DNA from: Mesorhizobium prunaredense
Lineage (GTDB): Bacteria; Pseudomonadota; Alphaproteobacteria; Rhizobiales; Rhizobiaceae
Reading direction: 5' to 3'
Length of the DNA stretch: 64,000 nt
Assembly: GCF_900156895.1 (NCBI RefSeq)
Contig: NZ_FTPD01000082.1
Span: 234,161-298,160 of the forward strand
Below, piece after piece: positions 25,857-35,306 of this stretch (the first letter of the stretch is position 1; the number at the start of each line of letters is the position of its first letter). The notes under the pieces are model-generated. The model was not told the DNA's origin, made no database searches, and saw only the letters and a program-made list of their open reading frames with translations. Position numbers and translations under genes: made by a program.

Positions 25857-26864
25857 TTGCGACGGATACGCTGGACTATCGGCATTGTTGTTGTCGCGAC
25901 CGCGGCTGCTTTCGGCGCCTGGTATCTTTGGCAACCGGCCAAGGTTTCGGTGGTGACGCCACAACGCGGCGATGCGGCGGAAATCGTTTACGCGAGTGGC
26001 TCCGTCGAGCCGCGAACCTGGGCCAAGGTAACTCCGGTGGTTCGCGAAAGGATCGTCGAGCAATGCAATTGCGAGGGGTCGAGGGTTGCACATGGCGACG
26101 TGCTCGCCAGGCTCGACGACAGCGAGGCCCGGGCCGTGCTTGGCGAACTCGAAGCGCGTCAAGCGCTTGCCCAGGAAGAGCTGCGGCGGCTGACGGTGCT
26201 TGCCGAAAGGCGTGCGGCGAGCCAGCAGGCTCTCGATCGTGCACAGAGCGAGCTCGGCCAGATCGAAGCGCTGGTCGCCGGACAGAAGGCGCGACTCGAC
26301 ACCTACGTGTTACGCGCGCCGAGCGCCGGCGTCGTGCTCAGGCAGGACGGCGAGGTGGGTGAGGTCGCCGAGCTCGGCACGGTGTTATTCTGGGTCGGTG
26401 AGCCGAAGCCGCTCCTGGTGGTCGCCGAAGTCAACGAGGAGGACATACCCCGGGTCGAGGTCGGCCAGCGCGCGCTGCTTAAATCCGACGCGTTCCGCCA
26501 GCAGAACCTGGAAGCGGTGGTCGACAGCATCACACCCAAGGGCGATCCGGTGACGAAGACCTATCGCGTCCGTTTCCGCCTGCCGGACGATACGCCGCTT
26601 CGTATCGGCATGTCGACCGATGTGAACATCGTCATCCGCGTTTCGAAAAATGCGCTGTTGATCCCGTCCGTTGCTGTGGACGGGAATAAGGTGTTCGTCG
26701 TCGAAGGCGAAAAGGCCTGGCGACGTGAAATCCGAACCGGCATTCGCGGCACCAATGGCATCGAGGTTCTGTCGGGGCTCGATGAGAAGGCTCACGTCGT
26801 CTCGACCTATCCCGCCGACCTCGCCGACGGCGCGCGTGTGAGCATCATCGGCGCCCAGGAGTGA
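25857..26864 (+). CDS. HlyD/RND-type periplasmic adaptor subunit of an ABC exporter
   Basis: Membrane-fusion protein linking an inner-membrane ABC exporter to the periplasm. The protein has 335 residues from a TTG start: one N-terminal membrane segment (WTIGIVVVATAAAFGAWYLW), a lipoyl-like domain split by an alpha-helical hairpin (about 85-150, EARQALAQEELRRLTVLAERR) and a beta-barrel region. Its stop overlaps the start of the FtsX-like permease (TGATG). The adaptor-permease-ATPase order matches DevBCA/MacAB-type exporters. Regulated by the divergent TetR. Confidence 0.88.
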   Translation: MRRIRWTIGIVVVATAAAFGAWYLWQPAKVSVVTPQRGDAAEIVYASGSVEPRTWAKVTPVVRERIVEQCNCEGSRVAHGDVLARLDDSEARAVLGELEARQALAQEELRRLTVLAERRAASQQALDRAQSELGQIEALVAGQKARLDTYVLRAPSAGVVLRQDGEVGEVAELGTVLFWVGEPKPLLVVAEVNEEDIPRVEVGQRALLKSDAFRQQNLEAVVDSITPKGDPVTKTYRVRFRLPDDTPLRIGMSTDVNIVIRVSKNALLIPSVAVDGNKVFVVEGEKAWRREIRTGIRGTNGIEVLSGLDEKAHVVSTYPADLADGARVSIIGAQE

Positions 26865-28111
26865 TGACGATGCCGCTCATCTTCGACATCGCCCTCACGC
26901 ACATTGCCGGCCGCGGTCGCCAGACGCTGGTTGCCGTAATCGGCGTTGCGGTCGGTGTCGGATTCTCCATTGCCATGGCGGCGCTGATGCAGGGTGGGCA
27001 GGACGATTTCGTCAGGCAGCTCGTCGACACGATGCCGCATGTCGACATCACCGACGAGCAGCGCACAGCCCGCCGTCAACCGGCCGGGGATGCCTTCGCG
27101 ACAGTGGCGATTTCCGGGCTCAGGCCGCGCGACGATCGCCGCGGCATCATCAACCAGACCGCCGCGACCTCCTGGCTGGAGAGCTGGATTCCCGGCCGGT
27201 TCGCGGCAAGCCTCAAAACGCAGGGTGTGATCCGTTTTTCCAGCCGCGAAGTCGGCGCGGCGATCATTGGCATCGAACCGGAGCGCGAGCCCGGCGTGTC
27301 GCCGATTGTCGGAAACTTCGTCGAAGGCAGCTTTTCGGCGCTTGCCGCGGGCGGCAACAACGTGCTCATCGGCGACACGATGGCGAGCCGGCTCGGCGCC
27401 GGGTTCGGCGACACGATAACGGCGGTTTCCGCCGAGGGACTGACGCGCAACTTCAAGATCGCTGGCCTATTCCACACCGGCACCACCGCGCGCGACGAAG
27501 GCGAGGCCTATGTGCTTCTGAAAAGCGCGCAGATCCTCTCTGCGCGTCCGAACGCCATCAACGAAATCCGCATCAAGCTCGACGATCCTGACCGCGCTCC
27601 CGCGGTGGCGCAGCGTGCCGAGGCCGAACTGGGCTACAAGGCGGTGGCGTGGCAGGAGGCCAATGAATCGATCCTCGAAGCGCTCGTCGTACGCAACGTC
27701 ATCATGTACACCGTTGTCGGCGCGATCATGCTGGTCGCTGGCTTCGGCATCTACAACATCATCTCCACCATCACGCACGAAAAGGCGCGCGACATCGCCA
27801 TCATGAAGTCGCTTGGCTTCCCGGAGTCCGACATGCGCCGGCTCTTTCTGCTGGAAGGCGTCGCGATCGGCGCAGCCGGCTCCGTGCTCGGCGGGCTGTT
27901 CGGCGTCTCCATGACCTATGCGCTGTCGCTGGTGCGTTTCGAGATCGCCGCGACCGGCCAGGAGATGACCCGGCTGCCGATCGCCTGGAGCTTGATGCAC
28001 TACGTCATCGCGTCGGCTTTCGCGCTGGGCTCGGCGGCAGTGGCCGGCTACCTGCCGGCGCGTCGTGCGGCGCGCCTGAACCCCGTCGAGATCATCAGAG
28101 GCGCGTCATGA
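26864..28111 (+). CDS. FtsX/MacB-type ABC transporter permease
   Basis: Inner-membrane permease of about 415 residues with the FtsX topology: one N-terminal helix (LVAVIGVAVGVGFSIAMAAL), a large periplasmic domain (about 45-275) and three C-terminal helices (VVGAIMLVAGFGIYNIIST, IGAAGSVLGGLFGVSMTY and VIASAFALGSAAVAGYLPA). The ATG at 26864 overlaps the adaptor stop; a GTG one codon earlier is also open. It overlaps the ATPase start by 4 nt. Three-helix FtsX permeases act mechanically on periplasmic substrates with a HlyD partner; the substrate is not predictable. Confidence 0.9.
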   Translation: MTMPLIFDIALTHIAGRGRQTLVAVIGVAVGVGFSIAMAALMQGGQDDFVRQLVDTMPHVDITDEQRTARRQPAGDAFATVAISGLRPRDDRRGIINQTAATSWLESWIPGRFAASLKTQGVIRFSSREVGAAIIGIEPEREPGVSPIVGNFVEGSFSALAAGGNNVLIGDTMASRLGAGFGDTITAVSAEGLTRNFKIAGLFHTGTTARDEGEAYVLLKSAQILSARPNAINEIRIKLDDPDRAPAVAQRAEAELGYKAVAWQEANESILEALVVRNVIMYTVVGAIMLVAGFGIYNIISTITHEKARDIAIMKSLGFPESDMRRLFLLEGVAIGAAGSVLGGLFGVSMTYALSLVRFEIAATGQEMTRLPIAWSLMHYVIASAFALGSAAVAGYLPARRAARLNPVEIIRGAS

Positions 28112-28779
28112 GCGCACTCATCGAGACCAAGAAACTGACCCGCGTGTTGCCAGAGACGGTTCCCGTCACGCTGGTCAAGGACATCACGCTCGCGATCGAC
28201 GAAAGAGAATTCGTCGCCGTCACCGGTCCCTCCGGCTCCGGAAAATCGTCATTGCTCTATCTGCTCGGGCTGCTCGACCGGCCGACCGCCGGGACGTTGA
28301 CAATAGGCGGCCGCGACGCCGAGCCGATGAATGAAAGGGAGCGCGCGCGAACCAGGCTTTCGATGCTGGGCTTCGTGTTCCAGTTTCATTTTCTGCTGCC
28401 GGAGTTCACGGCGCGCGAAAATGTCGAAATCCCAATGCGCAAGCTTGGCCGGCTGGCGCGGCCTCGGATGCGCGAACGGGCCGGGGAGCTGCTGTCGTCC
28501 CTCGGGCTCGGCGAACATCTCGACAAGCGGCCCGACCAACTCTCGGGCGGCCAGCGTCAGCGCGTCGCGGTGGCACGCTCGCTCGCCAACGACCCGCCGC
28601 TTATACTCGCCGATGAGCCGACGGGGAGCCTCGACAGCAAGAGTTCCGAGCAGGTCTTCGCAATCCTGGAGAATCTGGTGCGCGAGCGCGGCAAGACCGT
28701 CGTGGCAGTTACGCATGATCTCGACATGGCGGCGCGTATGGACCGCCGCATTCACATCGTGGACGGGAAGATCGGCTGA
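28108..28779 (+). CDS. ABC transporter ATP-binding protein (LolD/MacB type)
   Basis: ATPase of the exporter, 223 residues. Walker A is GPSGSGKSS, the Q-loop is FVFQFHFLLPEF, the signature is LSGGQRQRVAVARSL, Walker B is LILADEPTGSLD and the switch His is in AVTHDLD. The stretch FHFLLPEFTARENVEIPM is characteristic of the LolD/MacB/FtsE class that pairs with FtsX-like permeases. Last gene of the TetR-controlled operon; convergent with otsB. Confidence 0.93.
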   Translation: MSALIETKKLTRVLPETVPVTLVKDITLAIDEREFVAVTGPSGSGKSSLLYLLGLLDRPTAGTLTIGGRDAEPMNERERARTRLSMLGFVFQFHFLLPEFTARENVEIPMRKLGRLARPRMRERAGELLSSLGLGEHLDKRPDQLSGGQRQRVAVARSLANDPPLILADEPTGSLDSKSSEQVFAILENLVRERGKTVVAVTHDLDMAARMDRRIHIVDGKIG

Positions 28780-28848
28780 ACCGAAACCAATCGGCGTTCA
28801 TGGGATCAGGAATGGCGCGAGCCTGTCCAATGATCACCGGGATCGCGA

Positions 28849-29610
28849 TCAGGACACCCGCGCCGCGCCGAAATTGGCCTCGAGCCAGGCTATTGCCTCG
28901 GTCACGTCGTCGAGAGCATAGTTTGCAACCGTCGGCCCGCGCGGCTTCACGCGGATAGAGATGCCGTTGGCCTCGTTTATTGCCTCGAAACCGTTTTCGT
29001 CCGAGGTGTCATCTCCGAGGAATACGGGCCACCGGGCGGCAAAGGGCTGGATTTCCATGAAACGCCGGATGGCAGCTCCTTTGACGGCTTCCAGCGGCAT
29101 GAGTTCAACGCCAGCGTTTCCCGCAATCACGCGGTACCCGGGCGGAAGCTGCGTCAACGCCTGTTCGACAAGCTGCGTTGCCCGGGCAAGCAGTTGCGGC
29201 GCAGCTCGGGTATGGATGGCCAAGACCGGCCCCTTGCGCTCGACATAGACCTTGCGTCCACCCAGTTCGGCCTCAATCTCGTCGGCAAGAGCCGCGATAT
29301 CCGCCGGAGCGTCGGCAGTGTCGACTTGACCGTCCGCCGTCAACCGATGCTCGAGCCCGTACAGCCCTGCAACGCGCAGCTTCAGGGGATGAAACAATCT
29401 GTCCACGGCAGAGACCGAACGTCCGGTGATGAAGGCGAGGGCGCCGTCCAGCCTTCGCTCGATATTTCCGAGAAGCTGACGCAGTTCGTCACCGACGAAG
29501 ACAGCGTCGGGATGAGCGGCATGTTCCAGCAAGGTGCCGTCGATATCGAGAAAAAGCGCCCATTGCTCTTCCGGCAGGTCGGGGGCCAGCGGCAGTCGAA
29601 GGTCCGTCAC
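28849..29610 (-). CDS. otsB: Trehalose-6-phosphate phosphatase
   Basis: Dephosphorylates trehalose 6-phosphate to trehalose. HAD-superfamily protein of 253 residues with the nucleophile motif LFLDIDGTLLEHA and the late acidic motif FLGDDTSDENGF. It overlaps otsA by 4 nt, so the pair is co-translated. Trehalose is an osmotic and desiccation protectant in rhizobia, which fits the stress-type promoter before otsA. Confidence 0.95.
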   Translation of the reverse strand: MTDLRLPLAPDLPEEQWALFLDIDGTLLEHAAHPDAVFVGDELRQLLGNIERRLDGALAFITGRSVSAVDRLFHPLKLRVAGLYGLEHRLTADGQVDTADAPADIAALADEIEAELGGRKVYVERKGPVLAIHTRAAPQLLARATQLVEQALTQLPPGYRVIAGNAGVELMPLEAVKGAAIRRFMEIQPFAARWPVFLGDDTSDENGFEAINEANGISIRVKPRGPTVANYALDDVTEAIAWLEANFGAARVS

Positions 29611-31403
29611 GACGCCGCCTTTCGTGCCCGCTCGAAGATGGAAACGACGTTGTTGCTGTTGGATGGCCGCTCGCCGTTGCCAGTCACCCCGCGTTTGCGA
29701 AGGCGCGCAGCGTCCAGCAGCATGCTGCCGGCCCAGCGATAGACGTTATTGTCGCGGACCATCTCGCGCATGGGCCGCATGCGCTCGCGCTGCTCGTCCG
29801 GCGCCATGGTCAGCGCCTGCAGCAGCGCCTCGCTCATCATGGTCGCATCATAGGGGTTGACGATCAGTGCCTCCAGGAGTTCGCGCGAAGCGCCGGCAAA
29901 GGTGCTGAGCAGCAGCACGCCCTGTTCGTCGTCGCGCGCCGCGACGAATTCCTTGGCCACCAGGTTCATGCCGTCATGCAGGCTGGTGACCATGCATATG
30001 TCGGCGGCGCGATAGATCTCGTAGACCTGCTCCTGCGAATGATGTTCGGCGAGCATCAGGACGGGACTGTAGTTCTCGCCGCCGTAGCGCTGGTTGAGCT
30101 CTTCGGCATAGCGAAGGCATTCGTCATGAAGTTGCTGGTAGGCCGGCAATGTGCTCCGGCTGGGCGCCGCGACCTGCAGGAAAACCACTTTGCCTTCCCA
30201 TTCGGGATATCGCGTGAACAATTCGTCCAAGGCATGAAAGCGATCGGGAATGCCTTTGGTGTAGTCGAGGCGCTCGACGCCGACGCACAGTTTGACGTTC
30301 GCCGGCAGCCTGAATCTTTCGCGGACACGGGCACGGCATTCCTCGACAGCCGGCAATCTTGCCAGCAGTTCGGCCGGCCATTCTATGGAAATGGGGTAAG
30401 CGTGGACCAGCGTCGTTTGCCCGCCATAAGAGATCGCCGCGTCCGCCCGTTCTATCCGGCTTTCCAGGATGCGATCGACGCTCTCGGTGAAATTATTGGC
30501 ATGAAACTGCGTATGGAAGCCGATGATGGAGCTGCCGAGCAAACCTTCCAGGATCCGTTCACGCCATGGACAGATGCTGTACACTTCCGAATTGGGCCAT
30601 GGGATATGCCAGAAAGTAATGATGATCGCCTCGGGCAGGCGCTCACGGATCATGCGCGGCAAGAGCGCGAAGTGGTAGTCCTGAACCAGCACAATCGGCC
30701 GCTCGTTGCGCGCTTCGGCAACCACCGTATCGGCGAACTTCCGGTTGACGGCCTCATAGACCTGCCAATCCGACGCGCGAAAAATCGGGCGGGTGAAGGC
30801 GATATGACAAAGCGGCCACAGGCCTTCATTGGCGAAGCCTAGATAATAGGCCTGGTATTCTTCCTCGGTCAGCCAGACCCTGCGCAGCGTGTAGGACGGA
30901 TTGCCAGGCGGCACCTCAAGCCGATCGTTCTCGTCGACGGTGAAACGGTCCGCTGTTCCGCCGCCATACGCAATCCAGGTGCCGGCACAGGCGCGGGTGA
31001 TCGGCTCAAGTGCCGAAACCAGCCCGCTGGCCGGCACCAAGAGCTCGATGCCATCATCCCTAGTGTTGTGGATGTAGGGCTCGCGGTTGGATACGACGAT
31101 CACCTGCGTCGCCGGCAGATCGTCGGCCAGGATCTTGCGCAACGTGTCGGGCGACCATGTGATCAGCGCTGCATCGGCCGAGTGGCCATTCTTTTCAAAC
31201 TCCCGCAGCACCGTGCGAGCCGCTTCCGAAGCCAGGTCATCGCCTGCGGAGGATGCGGCCGCAGGTATGTGGCGCCGGTGGGATATCGACAACACCAGGG
31301 CAACAGCGGAAAGGCCAAGGCTTGCAATGATTAGAACCCAGAGTACCTCTATGCCAAAGTCTGACATTGGAACAACGATCTTCTCCGGCCGGTCGGTGGC
31401 CAT
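29607..31403 (-). CDS. otsA: Trehalose-6-phosphate synthase with an N-terminal membrane anchor
   Basis: Joins UDP-glucose and glucose 6-phosphate to trehalose 6-phosphate (family GT20). The C-terminal 470 residues carry the family blocks: VVVSNREPY, FWHIPWPNSEVYSICPW, GVERLDYTKGIPDR and the nucleotide-binding DGMNLVAKEFVAAR. Unlike E. coli OtsA (474 residues), this protein has about 125 extra N-terminal residues with one membrane helix (VLWVLIIASLGLSAVALVLS), so it should be tethered to the inner membrane with the enzyme in the cytoplasm. The start may be the ATG at 31367 (MSDFGIEVLW). A sigma-EcfG-type promoter lies upstream at 31453-31477. Confidence 0.9.
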   Translation of the reverse strand: MATDRPEKIVVPMSDFGIEVLWVLIIASLGLSAVALVLSISHRRHIPAAASSAGDDLASEAARTVLREFEKNGHSADAALITWSPDTLRKILADDLPATQVIVVSNREPYIHNTRDDGIELLVPASGLVSALEPITRACAGTWIAYGGGTADRFTVDENDRLEVPPGNPSYTLRRVWLTEEEYQAYYLGFANEGLWPLCHIAFTRPIFRASDWQVYEAVNRKFADTVVAEARNERPIVLVQDYHFALLPRMIRERLPEAIIITFWHIPWPNSEVYSICPWRERILEGLLGSSIIGFHTQFHANNFTESVDRILESRIERADAAISYGGQTTLVHAYPISIEWPAELLARLPAVEECRARVRERFRLPANVKLCVGVERLDYTKGIPDRFHALDELFTRYPEWEGKVVFLQVAAPSRSTLPAYQQLHDECLRYAEELNQRYGGENYSPVLMLAEHHSQEQVYEIYRAADICMVTSLHDGMNLVAKEFVAARDDEQGVLLLSTFAGASRELLEALIVNPYDATMMSEALLQALTMAPDEQRERMRPMREMVRDNNVYRWAGSMLLDAARLRKRGVTGNGERPSNSNNVVSIFERARKAAS

Positions 31404-31452
31404 TTCGTTTGTTATTCGAATTCGCAGGCGCCAATCAGCTGCCGTGCGTCGG

Positions 31453-31477
31453 AACGTTCAGACGGGCCATCGGTTCC
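31453..31477 (-). promoter_or_regulatory. Sigma-EcfG general stress promoter for otsAB
   Basis: Read on the minus strand: GGAAC (31477-31473), 16 nt, CGTT (31456-31453). This matches the alphaproteobacterial general-stress consensus GGAAC-N16/17-CGTT. It sits 50 nt before the first possible otsA codon, in the gap to the debranching enzyme gene. Confidence 0.75.
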
Positions 31478-31519
31478 GCTAATTGCAGCCCCGCGGTTGG
31501 TTCCATGCGAAAAGCCAAA

Positions 31520-33682
31520 CTAGGTCCGCACGACGAGCGGCACCAACCCCTCATGCCGGTCGGCGAGAAAGGCGACGACCCTATCGCCGACACGCTGGAA
31601 TGTCAGATCCACCTTCCTGGTGCCAACGCCAAGGTGCCTCAGTGTGAGCGTGTCGATACCAATCGGCAGCCTGGGACGGGTGACGTGGATTTCGCCGTCC
31701 CAGCCGTCGATCTCGAGGCCGAGGCAGGCCTGCATCAGCATGAAGGCAGACCCAGCCGACCACGCCTGCGGCAGGCAGGCGACGGGATAGGCGATCGGCG
31801 CTTCGCCCGGCGCGCGGGTAAAGCCGCAGAACAGTTCAGGCAACCGCATGTTGAAATGGACAGCCGATTCGAAGGTGCTGCTCATCAGCCGGATCACGCT
31901 TTCACGCTCGCCAAAGCGTGCCAGACCGGCGCCGCACATGGCGGTGTCATGCGGCCAGATCGAGCCGTTGTGGTATGACATCGGGTTGAAGAACACAGCA
32001 TCGTCAGCGAGCGTCCTCAGCCCCCAGCCCGAATGGAAGGACGCCGAAAGCAGCTGGTCGGCGACCATCTGCGCTCGTGCCGGCGCGGGGAGGCCGACAT
32101 AGAGAAGGTGCCCGACATTAGACGTCCGCACCTTGCAGGGCTCGCCGGCGCCGTCGATCGCCAAGGCATAGAAGCCGAGATCGTCCAGCCAGAAATGGCG
32201 TTCCACAGCGGCGCGCATGGCCTCGGCGCTGCTCTCCCAATGATCGGCCCTGTCGATCTCGCCGCGGCGACGGGCGAGCGCCGCCAACCCCTGGAACGCG
32301 GCAAAGGCATAGCCTTGCACCTCCACCAGGGCGATCGGTCCCTTGGGGGCTCGGCCGTCGGCATGGAAGACGGAATCGCTGCTGTCCTTCCATCCCTGGT
32401 TGGCGAGGCCGGACTCGGCGGCACGCTGGTAGGTGACGAAGCCGGTCGGCCGGCTTGCCTCCTCGATCCATTCAGCCGCAGCGCAGAGCGACGGCCACAG
32501 GCTGTCGACGAACGCCATGTCACCGGTACGGTCCGCATAGGCGCAGGCGAGATGGATGTAGAGTGGCGTCGTGTCGACACCGCCATAGTAGCGGCCGAAG
32601 GGGAGTTCCCGCAGCGCCGCCATTTCGCCTTTGCGGGTCTCATGCATGATCTTGCCCGGCTGCGAATCGCTGAACGGCGATGTCTCCGTCGCCTGGTGCT
32701 GGGCAAGGAAGGCCAGCACGCCTCGCGCCAAGCCCGGGTTGAGCCACAGCATCTGCAAGGCGGAGATCACGCCGTCGCGGCCGAACGCCGTCGAAAACCA
32801 AGGGATGCCCGCATAGGGGTAGGGTCCGGTCGTAAGCTCGGTGGTCAGCAGCGCCACATCCGCGCGGGCGCGCTCGACCCAATCGTTGAAGACGCGCCCG
32901 GAACTGTGCACCGTAGCACCATGGCGGCGCTTGGCCCGCATGCCGAAGCGAGCCCGGGCCGCGGCGGCGCGGAAGCGATCGCGGTTCGGCGTTTCCGCCA
33001 CTTCGGGACCGACTTCGACATACAGCACCTTGCTGCTGCGCCTCGTCACGGCAATCAGGAAGTCGGCTCGGTCGCCCGTCAGCTGGTCTGGCGCCTGCGA
33101 GAACGATATCGCCGACATCCGCGCCAGCCCGTCCAACCCGTCGTAGCGAAGCAGCACGCAGGTCGCATCCGTCTTGGCAGCATGGGCCATGCCGCGCTTC
33201 AGTCTCGTCGAGCCGCGCACTTCGAACATGTCGCGGAAATCTGCGGCAAAATGCAGCGAAACGCGGATGATGGAGTGTTCCTGGCTGTAGTTGGAAAGGG
33301 TGACGCGTTCAAACAGCCGGTCCTGCCAAAGCAGCCTGACGCGTTCGATATGGACCGCGCCCTGCGGAATGTCCCGGCCGCGGACGCTCTGCATCGGCAG
33401 ATTGGTAAGGTTGGAGGTGAAGAGCACATTGTCCTGGCTGAGCGACGCACCGAGCAGCGATGTCTGCCGGTCGCCGACGGTCAGCCGGAATTCGGAAAGC
33501 ACTCGCGTGTCGTCACGGAAGAAACCGTCGCCGGCGCCGCGGATATCGCCGTAGGCGTCGGACACGGCAAAACAATCGCCTTGCTTGAGGGCGAACAGCC
33601 GATGCGGCTCTCGATGTGCGGTGGCGTCCAGGGACGCAAGTGCTACCGCGGGATCAAGCTGGCGCTCGTCGAGTTGGGCCAT
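31520..33682 (-). CDS. Amylo-alpha-1,6-glucosidase / glycogen-debranching-like protein
   Basis: A 720-residue cytoplasmic protein. The N-terminal region (about 25-230) matches the GDE N-terminal beta domain (GDIRGAGDGFFRDDTRVLSEF). The C-terminal (alpha/alpha)6 domain carries glucosidase motifs (GIPWFSTAFGRDGVISALQ with the acidic residue, NQGWKDSSDSVF, YHNGSIWPHDTA). The family acts on alpha-1,6 branches or related oligosaccharides; the real substrate is uncertain. It follows the glycosyltransferase gene by 44 nt on the same strand and precedes otsA, which suggests a stress-carbohydrate block. Confidence 0.85.
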   Translation of the reverse strand: MAQLDERQLDPAVALASLDATAHREPHRLFALKQGDCFAVSDAYGDIRGAGDGFFRDDTRVLSEFRLTVGDRQTSLLGASLSQDNVLFTSNLTNLPMQSVRGRDIPQGAVHIERVRLLWQDRLFERVTLSNYSQEHSIIRVSLHFAADFRDMFEVRGSTRLKRGMAHAAKTDATCVLLRYDGLDGLARMSAISFSQAPDQLTGDRADFLIAVTRRSSKVLYVEVGPEVAETPNRDRFRAAAARARFGMRAKRRHGATVHSSGRVFNDWVERARADVALLTTELTTGPYPYAGIPWFSTAFGRDGVISALQMLWLNPGLARGVLAFLAQHQATETSPFSDSQPGKIMHETRKGEMAALRELPFGRYYGGVDTTPLYIHLACAYADRTGDMAFVDSLWPSLCAAAEWIEEASRPTGFVTYQRAAESGLANQGWKDSSDSVFHADGRAPKGPIALVEVQGYAFAAFQGLAALARRRGEIDRADHWESSAEAMRAAVERHFWLDDLGFYALAIDGAGEPCKVRTSNVGHLLYVGLPAPARAQMVADQLLSASFHSGWGLRTLADDAVFFNPMSYHNGSIWPHDTAMCGAGLARFGERESVIRLMSSTFESAVHFNMRLPELFCGFTRAPGEAPIAYPVACLPQAWSAGSAFMLMQACLGLEIDGWDGEIHVTRPRLPIGIDTLTLRHLGVGTRKVDLTFQRVGDRVVAFLADRHEGLVPLVVRT

Positions 33683-33726
33683 TCTCTACATATCCCTCTC
33701 GTTTCGCCCCCCTGAGGTAATGCCGC

Positions 33727-34788
33727 TCACGACGCTCTTGCTTCGGCCGAGGCGCCGATCAGGCGCGCATAGGCGGAAACGTAGTCGCGGGTCATTCTTT
33801 TGGCAGAAAACCGCCTTTCGAAGACCGCTCGCACCCTCCGCCTGTCGAGCCGCAGCAAGTCGGGCACCGAGGCAACCGCGCCTTGCATGGAATCCACGAT
33901 AAAACCGGTCACGCCTTGCTCGACGATTTCCGGCAAGGCGCCGGATTTCCAGCCGATCACCGGCGTGCCGCAGGCCATCGCTTCTATGACGGCAAGACCG
34001 AACGGCTCCGGCCAATCGATCGGGAATACGAGGCCGGCCGCCTTGCCGAGGAATTCCGCCTTCTTGTCTTCCTCGATCTCGCCGACATAGTCGACACGAT
34101 CACCATCGACCAGCGGCTCGACCATTTTGCGGAAATAAGCCCGGTCGTCGTCGCCGATCTTTGCAGCAAGCTTCAGTTTCAGCCCCGAGCGCAGCGCGAT
34201 CTCGATGGCACGATCCGGACGCTTGTCGCGCGACATCCGCCCAAGGAAGGCGAGGTAGGGCTCCCTTGGGCTCGGCTCGAAAACCGGCTTGTAGAGTTCG
34301 GTCGGCAGCCCGTGGTGAATCGTCGCCAGCCAGTTGGCGTCGGCCAGCCCCGTCCTTTGGCTGCCGGACACGGAGATCATCGGAAAGCGCGGAAAACGCT
34401 CATAGGCCGGTGCCAGATCGACGTAGTCGAGCCTGCCATGCGGCGTCGTCACCGTCCGCTCATGCATGTGCTCAAAGAAGGAAAAATGCAGGAAATGGCT
34501 GAGGTGAAAGTGAATGATATCAAATTCTTGAGATCGTGTCCTCACCTCAGAAAGCATCGAAAGGTGCGCGGCTGTCTCGGATTTCAGCGGGCTTGGGTCA
34601 AGACGCAGCGCACGCTCGCGACACGGCACTAATTTTGCCGAGGTCCTTGTATCGCCACTGGCGAACAAAGTTACGTCATGGCCTAGCTCGACCAAGCCTT
34701 CGGTCAGATAGGAGACAATGCGCTCCGTGCCTCCATAGAGCCGAGGCGGCACGGATTCGTGGAGCGGCGCCACATGGGCTATTTTCAT
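33727..34788 (-). CDS. Glycosyltransferase family 4 (GT-B) protein
   Basis: Retaining glycosyltransferase of 353 residues from the ATG at 34788 (MKIAHVAPLHESVPPRLYGG); 16 further upstream codons are open but unlike the family. Features: N-terminal glycine-rich loop YGGTERIVSYL, FLGRMSRDKRPDRAIEIA at the start of the C-terminal domain, and the EX7E motif in WPEPFGLAVIEAMACGTPV. Neither donor nor acceptor is predictable. Probably co-transcribed with the debranching-like gene 44 nt downstream. Confidence 0.87.
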   Translation of the reverse strand: MKIAHVAPLHESVPPRLYGGTERIVSYLTEGLVELGHDVTLFASGDTRTSAKLVPCRERALRLDPSPLKSETAAHLSMLSEVRTRSQEFDIIHFHLSHFLHFSFFEHMHERTVTTPHGRLDYVDLAPAYERFPRFPMISVSGSQRTGLADANWLATIHHGLPTELYKPVFEPSPREPYLAFLGRMSRDKRPDRAIEIALRSGLKLKLAAKIGDDDRAYFRKMVEPLVDGDRVDYVGEIEEDKKAEFLGKAAGLVFPIDWPEPFGLAVIEAMACGTPVIGWKSGALPEIVEQGVTGFIVDSMQGAVASVPDLLRLDRRRVRAVFERRFSAKRMTRDYVSAYARLIGASAEARAS

Positions 34789-34826
34789 AGGCTGGCATTT
34801 CCCTGAAAGATCATCGCTGATGTCGA

Positions 34827-34851
34827 AATGCACCACTCCCCCGAACGTTCC
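34827..34851 (-). promoter_or_regulatory. Possible sigma-EcfG promoter for the glycosyltransferase operon
   Basis: On the minus strand GGAAC (34851-34847), 16 nt, CATT (34830-34827), one base off the -10 consensus CGTT, and about 40 nt before the glycosyltransferase ATG. If real, the whole carbohydrate block would be in the general stress regulon. Confidence 0.35.
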
Positions 34852-35003
34852 GCAACGGCAAGAAGTCGGGCGATGACTGGCGATTCACCCAGCCGGCCCG
34901 CTGGCGTTTATCAAGGCCGTGGGCGTTTTTGCCGGGAACCAATTGGCTGGCCGTGAATTTAATAAGGTTCGATCGAACGCATCGCGATCGACGGGAGGAA
35001 AAG

Positions 35004-35306
35004 ATGAATCGCCTGGAATTCTTTACGCCGGTGCGAATTGCGCGCGGGCACGGAGAACCTGTGGAAGAAATCGACAATGTCAGCGAAGCGATGACGTTTT
35101 TGCGCCACTGGCCGAAAGGTAGGCGCGGCCCGGTGTATCAATGCGCGCTGAACTGCTGCGCTGCGGCACTGGCAGGTCAGATGTCTGCCGAGGAAGCAAG
35201 AAAGGCTTTTACGGGCTTTGCCCGGATCACCCGGCTCCTGGACGACGACATAGCGCTGCCGATACGCGGCGAAAAGATGGACAGCGCATACACGCCGAGG
35301 CGATAG
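35004..35306 (+). CDS. DUF982 family protein, copy B
   Basis: A 100-residue paralogue of the gene at 24062: MNRLEFFTPVRIARG, RRGPVYQCALNCCAAALAG and MSAEEARKAFTGFARITRLL are near-identical, and both proteins end in a short His/Arg-ending tail (HALRR, YTPRR). The leader is also shared (AAGGTTCGATC, CGATCGACGGGAGGAAAA). The copies lie in the same orientation 10.9 kb apart and bracket the exporter and trehalose genes. Function unknown. Confidence 0.8.
   Translation: MNRLEFFTPVRIARGHGEPVEEIDNVSEAMTFLRHWPKGRRGPVYQCALNCCAAALAGQMSAEEARKAFTGFARITRLLDDDIALPIRGEKMDSAYTPRR

Noticed and set aside
32033..33715. Plus-strand frame of 560 codons opposite the debranching-like gene
   Set aside because: Shadow frame: low-complexity composition, no motif, and the minus strand has recognised glucosidase motifs.
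34934..34960. GGAAC before the second DUF982 gene as a sigma-EcfG promoter
   Set aside because: No CGTT-like -10 at 16 or 17 nt; the other DUF982 copy has GGAAA at this place.
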